The translations under genes and the position numbers were made by a program. From contig PHGD01000023.1 of NCBI GenBank assembly GCA_011090425.1, positions 1 through 44,824 on the forward strand: a stretch of DNA of 44,824 nucleotides, given 5' to 3'. Of the stretch, positions 39,933 to 44,824 are shown in pieces; the first letter of the stretch is position 1; every line of letters starts with the position of its first letter. This DNA comes from Nitrospira sp. LK70 (lineage in GTDB: Bacteria > Nitrospirota > Nitrospiria > Nitrospirales > Nitrospiraceae). The notes beneath the pieces are model-generated. The model saw only the letters and a list, made by a program, of their open reading frames with translations, was not told where the DNA came from and did not search any database.

Positions 39933-42115
39933 ATATCATTAAGGCGTTATTTAACCGACTCTCTGACAGTCTGCTCTCGACCGTTCAGGGACGACTCGAT
40001 CCCACGACGGAGTTTACCCCTGTCGCTCCGCTTCGATTGGTTTCGGACAAGCCTGTTGTCCTGCCTTTGTTGGATGCTTCCTCCGTCGCTCGCCGGCCCA
40101 TCGGCCATGCCGTCAGTCAACCCGATGCCGTGGATGACGCGATCAGACGGAGTCAATCATGGTTCTTCAGTCGTCAACATGCCGAAGGGTACTGGGTTGC
40201 TGAGCTGGAAGCAGACACCACTCTGACCTCTGAGTACGTGATGCTGCGCCGATTTCTCGATCGGGTTGATCCTGATCGAGAGGTGAAGGCTGTCCGATAC
40301 CTCAAGGCGATGCAACTCCCCGACGGCGGATGGCCGATCTACTATGGTGGCCCAGCGGAGATCAGCGCATCGGTCAAGGCATACTTTGCTCTTAAGTTGA
40401 GCGGGGTGTCGGCGGACGAACCGTTTATGGTTCGGGCCAAAGAACGGATTCTGGCGATGGGCGGCGTCCCGCAAGCGAACGTATTTACGAAAATCACGCT
40501 GGCCTTGTTCGATCAGTACGATTGGGAAGGTGTTCCCCATATGCCAGTCGAACTGATGTTGTTGCCGAAGAAGTTTTACTTCAGTATCTATGCGATCTCC
40601 TATTGGTCACGGGCCGTGCTCATTCCCTTGCTCATCGTATTTGCGCACCGCCCGGCCTGCCGGATTCCACGCGAACAAGGTATCGACGAGTTGTACCCGA
40701 TCCCGCGCGCGGAGATTCGCTATTGGAAATACCCTCCATTCAACAAGGATCAGGCCTGGTTCACCCCGCATAACTTCTTCGTGGTACTGGATGCGATGTT
40801 GAAACTGTATGACCGGATGCCCATGCGGGTGTTACGAGAAAAGGCGTTGCATAAAGCAACCTGCTGGATGGTGGATCATCTCAAAGGGTCCGGGGGACTC
40901 GGTGCCATTTATCCGGCGATGGCCAACTCCATCATGGCACTTGAATGCCTAGGCTACGATGCTGATGACCCGCTGGTCGTCAAGGCACTGCGCGAGATCG
41001 AAGAGTTGGAGGTCTACGATTCCGCGATGATCGACGGTGAAGTCGTCCCCACTCTTCATCTCCAGCCCTGTTTTTCTCCTGTTTGGGACACCGCGTTGCT
41101 CATGAACGCTCTGGTCGAGGCGGGGGTGTCACAGGAGCATCCTGCACTCCAAAGGGCGGGCAGGTATCTCATGTCCAGTCAAACCAAGGCGGTGGGGGAC
41201 TGGATTATCTCCTCGCCAAACGCGGAACCGGGTGGGTGGTACTTCCAGTTTGAGAACGAATTGTACCCTGATGTTGACGATTCTGCCGTGGTCATCATGG
41301 CGCTCTCCAAATTGAAGATCCCGGGCCAGGAAGGGGAACTGAACGATTCCATTCGTCGTGGCATGCGATGGGTGCTGGCGATGCAGGGTTCCGACGGCGG
41401 TTGGGGCGCATATGATAAAGACAACAATCGTGTTGTCTTTAATTATATTCCGTTCGCGGACCACAAGGCGTTGTTGGATCCCAGTACCTCCGATTTAGCC
41501 GGGCGATGTCTGGAGATGCTCGGAGCATTAGGATACGACAAGAGCCATCCGGCCGCCGGACCGGCCTTGGCTTTTCTGAAGAAAGAGCAGGAGGAAGACG
41601 GCAGTTGGTACGGACGGTGGGGAATCAATTACATTTATGGGACTTGGTCTGTCTTGGCCGGGTTGAGAGCCATCGGTGAAGATCTCTCCGCACCTTCTAT
41701 TCGCCGAGCGGTTGCTTGGCTGGAATCGAAACAGAATCCTGACGGTGGGTGGGGTGAGTCCTGTCTCTCCTATACGGACGGTCTGGAGCATCACGGTACA
41801 GGGAAGAGTACGCCCTCGCAAACAGCATGGGCGTTGATGGCCCTGATGTCGGCCGGAGCGATTGATTCCTTCAGTGTCGCGCGGGGAGTGCAATTTCTCC
41901 TTCGCCGTCAAATGAAGGATGGATCATGGGAGGAAATTGCTCATACCGGCACGGGATTTCCGCGTGTGTTTTATCTTCGGTATCATTGGTATTGCCAGTA
42001 TTTCCCGCTGTGGGCTCTGGCGATGTACCGTAATCTCCGGTCTCGTGGGAAGATGCGGGCAGACGAACTTCGACATCAGATTCAAGGAACTGACTCTTAC
42101 CGGTCCAAGCATTGA
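39929..42115 (+). CDS. shc: Squalene-hopene cyclase
   Basis: Class-II triterpene cyclase that turns squalene into hopene/hopanol at the membrane, the entry step to hopanoids. The proton-donating DxDD motif is DVDD at 448-451 in ELYPDVDDSAVV. Several QW repeats are visible (QLPDGGWPIYYG, QGSDGGWGAYDKDNN, QNPDGGWGESCLSYTD, QMKDGSWEE). The length of 728 is slightly above that of typical enzymes (about 630-720) because of a polar N-terminal extension of about 60 residues. Its stop overlaps the start of hpnG. Confidence 0.97.
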   Translation: MNIIKALFNRLSDSLLSTVQGRLDPTTEFTPVAPLRLVSDKPVVLPLLDASSVARRPIGHAVSQPDAVDDAIRRSQSWFFSRQHAEGYWVAELEADTTLTSEYVMLRRFLDRVDPDREVKAVRYLKAMQLPDGGWPIYYGGPAEISASVKAYFALKLSGVSADEPFMVRAKERILAMGGVPQANVFTKITLALFDQYDWEGVPHMPVELMLLPKKFYFSIYAISYWSRAVLIPLLIVFAHRPACRIPREQGIDELYPIPRAEIRYWKYPPFNKDQAWFTPHNFFVVLDAMLKLYDRMPMRVLREKALHKATCWMVDHLKGSGGLGAIYPAMANSIMALECLGYDADDPLVVKALREIEELEVYDSAMIDGEVVPTLHLQPCFSPVWDTALLMNALVEAGVSQEHPALQRAGRYLMSSQTKAVGDWIISSPNAEPGGWYFQFENELYPDVDDSAVVIMALSKLKIPGQEGELNDSIRRGMRWVLAMQGSDGGWGAYDKDNNRVVFNYIPFADHKALLDPSTSDLAGRCLEMLGALGYDKSHPAAGPALAFLKKEQEEDGSWYGRWGINYIYGTWSVLAGLRAIGEDLSAPSIRRAVAWLESKQNPDGGWGESCLSYTDGLEHHGTGKSTPSQTAWALMALMSAGAIDSFSVARGVQFLLRRQMKDGSWEEIAHTGTGFPRVFYLRYHWYCQYFPLWALAMYRNLRSRGKMRADELRHQIQGTDSYRSKH

Positions 42116-42939
42116 CGCCCGCCGGTTCTTTTTCCTCGCTAGCATCGGATGCTGTGCCGCTTAAGCGAATTGCGATCTTTGCCGCCACTCCATGGGAAAT
42201 GGGCGCGATTCAGTCGGCCTTCCCTCCCGGAGTTCAACGACGAATCGGTGGGCTCTCCGTTCCCGTACACACCATCGTGGACAGGGAATATTGGCTTGCG
42301 CAGACCGGTGTAGGTCTGGAGAAGGCACAGCGAAGCGCCGCTCAACTACTTGCCGGCCAATCCTTCAGTCTCGTGATATCGACGGGATTTGCCTGTGCAC
42401 TCATCGCGGCTGATATAGGAGCCATATTGATAGGCCGCGAAGTGGTGCATAGGGGAGAGCGCAGCGAAGAGCCATCACAGGCGATCGAAGTGCCGGGGGA
42501 TGACCGCAATCTCGCCTTGGCGTTTGTGGATGCCATGGTGCCCTCCGCGCATATCGGACGGTTTGTCTCGGCTGATCGTGTGATCGGCAGTGCTCGGGAC
42601 AAGCGAAGGTTTGCGCTGAACACTCAGGCAATCGGCCTCGATATGGAAAGTTCAGCCTTGGCTGTTCAAGCCCAACGGGCGCAGGTTCCCTTTGTGATCA
42701 TCCGATCTGTTTCGGATCTTCTGGACGAAGATCTTCCGCTTGACTTCAATCTATTTCTCAGGCCCACTGGGTGGCTCAGAGGTATCGGTACCGTTGTGGC
42801 CGCTCCTTCATGCCTCTTGGGTCTCGGCCGGCTTCGTCGACAGAGTCTGGTCGCAGCGGAGGCCTTGACGGCCTTTTTCCGAAGTTATACGACGGCGATG
42901 GCGACCGAGGGGCAGAAGAAGGACTTCTCGTCGACTTGA
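42112..42939 (+). CDS. hpnG: HpnG-like nucleoside phosphorylase family protein
   Basis: A 275-residue member of the MTAN/purine nucleoside phosphorylase superfamily. Motifs are LAQTGVGLEKAQ, SVSDL near the end of the core and the GLDMESSALAVQA motif that binds the ribose. Next to shc it fits hopanoid-associated HpnG, which removes adenine from adenosylhopane to give phosphoribosyl- or ribosylhopane. It starts with TTG overlapping the shc stop (TTGA); a GTG at 42154 is another option. HpnH, the enzyme that would make adenosylhopane, is not in the window. Confidence 0.85.
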   Translation: MTPAGSFSSLASDAVPLKRIAIFAATPWEMGAIQSAFPPGVQRRIGGLSVPVHTIVDREYWLAQTGVGLEKAQRSAAQLLAGQSFSLVISTGFACALIAADIGAILIGREVVHRGERSEEPSQAIEVPGDDRNLALAFVDAMVPSAHIGRFVSADRVIGSARDKRRFALNTQAIGLDMESSALAVQAQRAQVPFVIIRSVSDLLDEDLPLDFNLFLRPTGWLRGIGTVVAAPSCLLGLGRLRRQSLVAAEALTAFFRSYTTAMATEGQKKDFSST

Positions 42940-42941
42940 CC

Positions 42942-43709
42942 ATGACGCTACTCGAACTCGTGGGCCGATGGGCTCTTACCTATGTGGCGGAAATGGGACG
43001 GATGCTGATCTTTGTGGCGGCGTCCTTCGCCTGGTTGGCGCGTCCGCCGTTGCGGGGCATGCAATTCGTCAAGCAACTCCACTTCATCGGCTACAAGTCG
43101 ACGTTTGTTGTCGTGTTGACGGCGGCGTTCACCGGGATGGTGTTGGCCCTGCAAGGTTACTACACGCTGCGAAAGTTCGGCTCCGAAGGGCTGTTGGGAT
43201 CCGCGGTGGCGCTCAGCATGATTCGCGAGTTGGGCCCGGTTTTGGCCGCGCTCATGGTGACGGCGCGCGCCGGTTCCGCTATAACGGCGGAAATCGGCAT
43301 CATGCGGATCACGGAGCAGATCGACGCGCTCGACACCATGGCCGTCAACCCGCTCCAATACCTGATTGCGCCGAAACTCGTCGCAGGTTTGATCGGCGTG
43401 CCGTTGTTGGTTGCGATCTTCGATGTGGTGGGAATCTACGGTGGTCACCTTGTTGGGGTGGATCTGCTCGGTGTCAGCGCCGGTTCGTACTGGAACTCCA
43501 TCGAGGCCGCGGTCGAGTGGAAAGACGTCTATGGCGGTATTCTTAAATCCATCAGTTTCGGTCTGATCGTGAGCTGGGTCAGTTGCTACAAAGGCTTTTA
43601 CACCAAGATGAGCGCCGAAGGGCTCGGCACCGCCACGACAGAGGCGGTCGTGTTGTCATCGGTCTTGATTCTCATCTGGGATTATTTCCTGACGTCGTTG
43701 TTGTTGTAA
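42942..43709 (+). CDS. mlaE: Mla-type ABC transporter permease
   Basis: A 255-residue integral membrane protein of the MlaE/YrbE family, the channel part of the lipid transporter. Family segments seen are GYKSTFVVVLTAAFTGMVLA, SMIRELGPVLAALMVTARAG and the helix pair that follows. It moves phospholipid-like lipids between the inner membrane and the MCE protein. The start at ATG 42942 lies two bases after the hpnG stop; a longer frame from 42771 overlaps hpnG and is rejected. Placement after shc-hpnG suggests lipids or hopanoids as cargo. Confidence 0.92.
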   Translation: MTLLELVGRWALTYVAEMGRMLIFVAASFAWLARPPLRGMQFVKQLHFIGYKSTFVVVLTAAFTGMVLALQGYYTLRKFGSEGLLGSAVALSMIRELGPVLAALMVTARAGSAITAEIGIMRITEQIDALDTMAVNPLQYLIAPKLVAGLIGVPLLVAIFDVVGIYGGHLVGVDLLGVSAGSYWNSIEAAVEWKDVYGGILKSISFGLIVSWVSCYKGFYTKMSAEGLGTATTEAVVLSSVLILIWDYFLTSLLL

Positions 43710-43711
43710 TC

Positions 43712-44470
43712 ATGCTGAGGCTCGTGGGAGTCACGAAAATGTTGGGTGGTCAGCTGGTCTTGCGGGGCATTGATCTCGTCGTCCCTGCAGGAAAGCTCAC
43801 GACGATCATCGGTCGGAGCGGTGAGGGCAAGAGTGTGCTGCTCAAGCATATGATCGGACTCCTCCAGCCTGATTCCGGACAAGTGTGGGTCGATGGGGTC
43901 GAGATTTCTCGGCTCCGCGGCCATGCGCTCAACGAGGTCCGGAAGCGGTTTGCGATGCTGTTCCAGGGGGCGGCGTTGTTCGATTCACTGACTGTTTTCG
44001 AAAACGTGGCGTTCCCCCTTAGAGAAAGACTCAGGATGAAAGGTCAGGAAGTGACCGCCCGCGTGGAAGAGAAGTTGGATCAAGTAGGCCTGGCCGGGAT
44101 GGGACACAAGTTCCCTGCGGAACTCAGCGGGGGTATGCGGAAACGCGCCGGCCTGGCACGTGCGTTGGTGATGCAACCGGAGATCATGCTGTTTGATGAG
44201 CCCACGACGGGTCTTGATCCGCTGATGGCCAAATCGATTCATGATCTTATTACGAGCATGCAGCGGAAGTTCGGGTTCACCGCCGTGATGGTGAGCCATC
44301 AGATTCCAGAGATCTTTGGGATTTCCGATTATGTTGCCATGTTGAAACAAGGGAAGATCGCCGCGATGGCAGAGCCGGCTGAATTTCAACGGACGACCGA
44401 CCCTGAAATCAGAGAATTCATCTCAGTCGGCGGGACGGTGCCGATGATGAAGGCGTTCGACGGATCATAG
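43712..44470 (+). CDS. mlaF: Mla-type ABC transporter ATP-binding protein
   Basis: A 252-residue ATPase. Walker A is GRSGEGKS (34-41), the signature is LSGGMRKRAGLARAL, Walker B is IMLFDEPTTGLDP and a switch His lies in MVSHQIPE. It drives the MlaE channel. The start is ATG 43712, two bases after the mlaE stop. The longer frame from 43583 covers mlaE sequence in another frame and is rejected. Confidence 0.93.
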   Translation: MLRLVGVTKMLGGQLVLRGIDLVVPAGKLTTIIGRSGEGKSVLLKHMIGLLQPDSGQVWVDGVEISRLRGHALNEVRKRFAMLFQGAALFDSLTVFENVAFPLRERLRMKGQEVTARVEEKLDQVGLAGMGHKFPAELSGGMRKRAGLARALVMQPEIMLFDEPTTGLDPLMAKSIHDLITSMQRKFGFTAVMVSHQIPEIFGISDYVAMLKQGKIAAMAEPAEFQRTTDPEIREFISVGGTVPMMKAFDGS

Positions 44471-44482
44471 AGGAGTCTTTCG

Positions 44483-44824
44483 GTGGAAAAAGGCAAGCTC
44501 GAATTAATCGTCGGTGTGTTTGTGCTGGTCGGGATTGTCTGTCTAGGCTATCTCTCGATCAAGCTCGGCAAGTTGGAACTGATCGGTGGCGACGTCTACG
44601 AAGTGGATGCTCTGTTCAATTCAGCCACAGGGCTGAAAGCCGGAGCAACTGTGGAAGTCGCCGGTGTTGAGGTGGGTCGAGTCAAGACGATCCGTCTGAA
44701 AGAGGATCGAGCGATGGTATCACTGGCGGTCCAGACTGGGACGAAACTCTATTCCGATACCATCGCTTCGATCAAGACCCGAGGAATCATCGGAGAAAAG
44801 TATCTTGCGCTTTCGCCGGGTGGA
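44483..44824 (+). CDS. mlaD: MlaD-like MCE domain protein (partial, first 114 residues)
   Basis: The frame starts with GTG at 44483 behind AGGAG (44471-44475) and runs off the window. One N-terminal helix (LIVGVFVLVGIVCLGYLSIKL) anchors it in the inner membrane, and an MCE domain follows (DVYEVDALFNSATGLKAGA, VEVAGVEVGRVKTIRL, IGEKYLALSPGG). It forms the periplasmic hexameric ring that carries lipid to or from the outer membrane. Gene order mlaE-F-D is standard. Confidence 0.92.
   Translation, partial: MEKGKLELIVGVFVLVGIVCLGYLSIKLGKLELIGGDVYEVDALFNSATGLKAGATVEVAGVEVGRVKTIRLKEDRAMVSLAVQTGTKLYSDTIASIKTRGIIGEKYLALSPGG

Overview
The window reads as chromosomal DNA of a Gram-negative, GC-rich bacterium. 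The mix of genes is most like Nitrospira (phylum Nitrospirota): squalene-hopene cyclase with an HpnG-type phosphorylase, an Mla-type lipid transport operon, a RecG with a long N-terminal extension, and many small TPR, PilZ and lipoprotein genes. The genus is an inference from gene content; there is no rRNA gene to confirm it. I saw no tRNA, rRNA, CRISPR array, phage gene or insertion sequence.

Layout. 1-2373 (minus) is the N-terminal part of a giant secreted repeat protein of the LEPR-XLL type, cut by the window edge. 2831-4121 holds a Tat-exported M15/DUF882 peptidase-like protein and a single-domain response regulator. 4155-6788 (minus) is a SagB-type flavin dehydrogenase with an unrecognised partner. 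6979-10461 (plus) holds small TPR and hypothetical proteins, a PagL-like outer-membrane protein and a lipoprotein. 10518-15394 (plus) carries a GT-B glycosyltransferase, then a compact RiPP-type set (PqqD-like RRE, lasso B2-type protease, asparagine-synthetase-like cyclase) behind its own promoter, then a fatty-acid desaturase. 15474-17074 (minus) is scpA-scpB. 17157-21506 holds a membrane-anchored pentapeptide-repeat protein, a Lys/Ala-rich protein with an acidic tail, a cupredoxin, a methyltransferase with a PqqD-like N-terminus and a small membrane protein. 21596-25426 (minus) is ppx, a coiled-coil protein and recG. 25559-28879 holds a TPR/gluzincin protein, a PQQ-like secreted protein, a DCC-family thioredoxin-like protein and a small membrane protein. 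28776-31969 (minus) is a tightly overlapping five-gene operon. 32133-36898 (minus) holds a TlpA-like protein, a PilZ protein, purF and purL. 37072-38608 (minus) is a small secreted protein and a CDF cation transporter. 39046-39303 is a small membrane protein. 39794 to the end (plus) is shc-hpnG-mlaE-mlaF-mlaD'.

How the genes fit together. The last operon couples hopanoid synthesis to an MCE/Mla lipid transporter, which suggests joint control of outer-membrane lipid order. PurF and PurL are consecutive in purine synthesis. ScpA and ScpB are partners of SMC. The most intriguing part is 4-21 kb, where three separate modules of kinds known from ribosomally made peptide (RiPP) pathways occur: a SagB-type dehydrogenase, an RRE/B2/cyclase triad, and an RRE-like domain fused to a methyltransferase. 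No precursor peptide or dedicated exporter is visible. This is the best candidate for an undescribed system here, but a joint role is inference.
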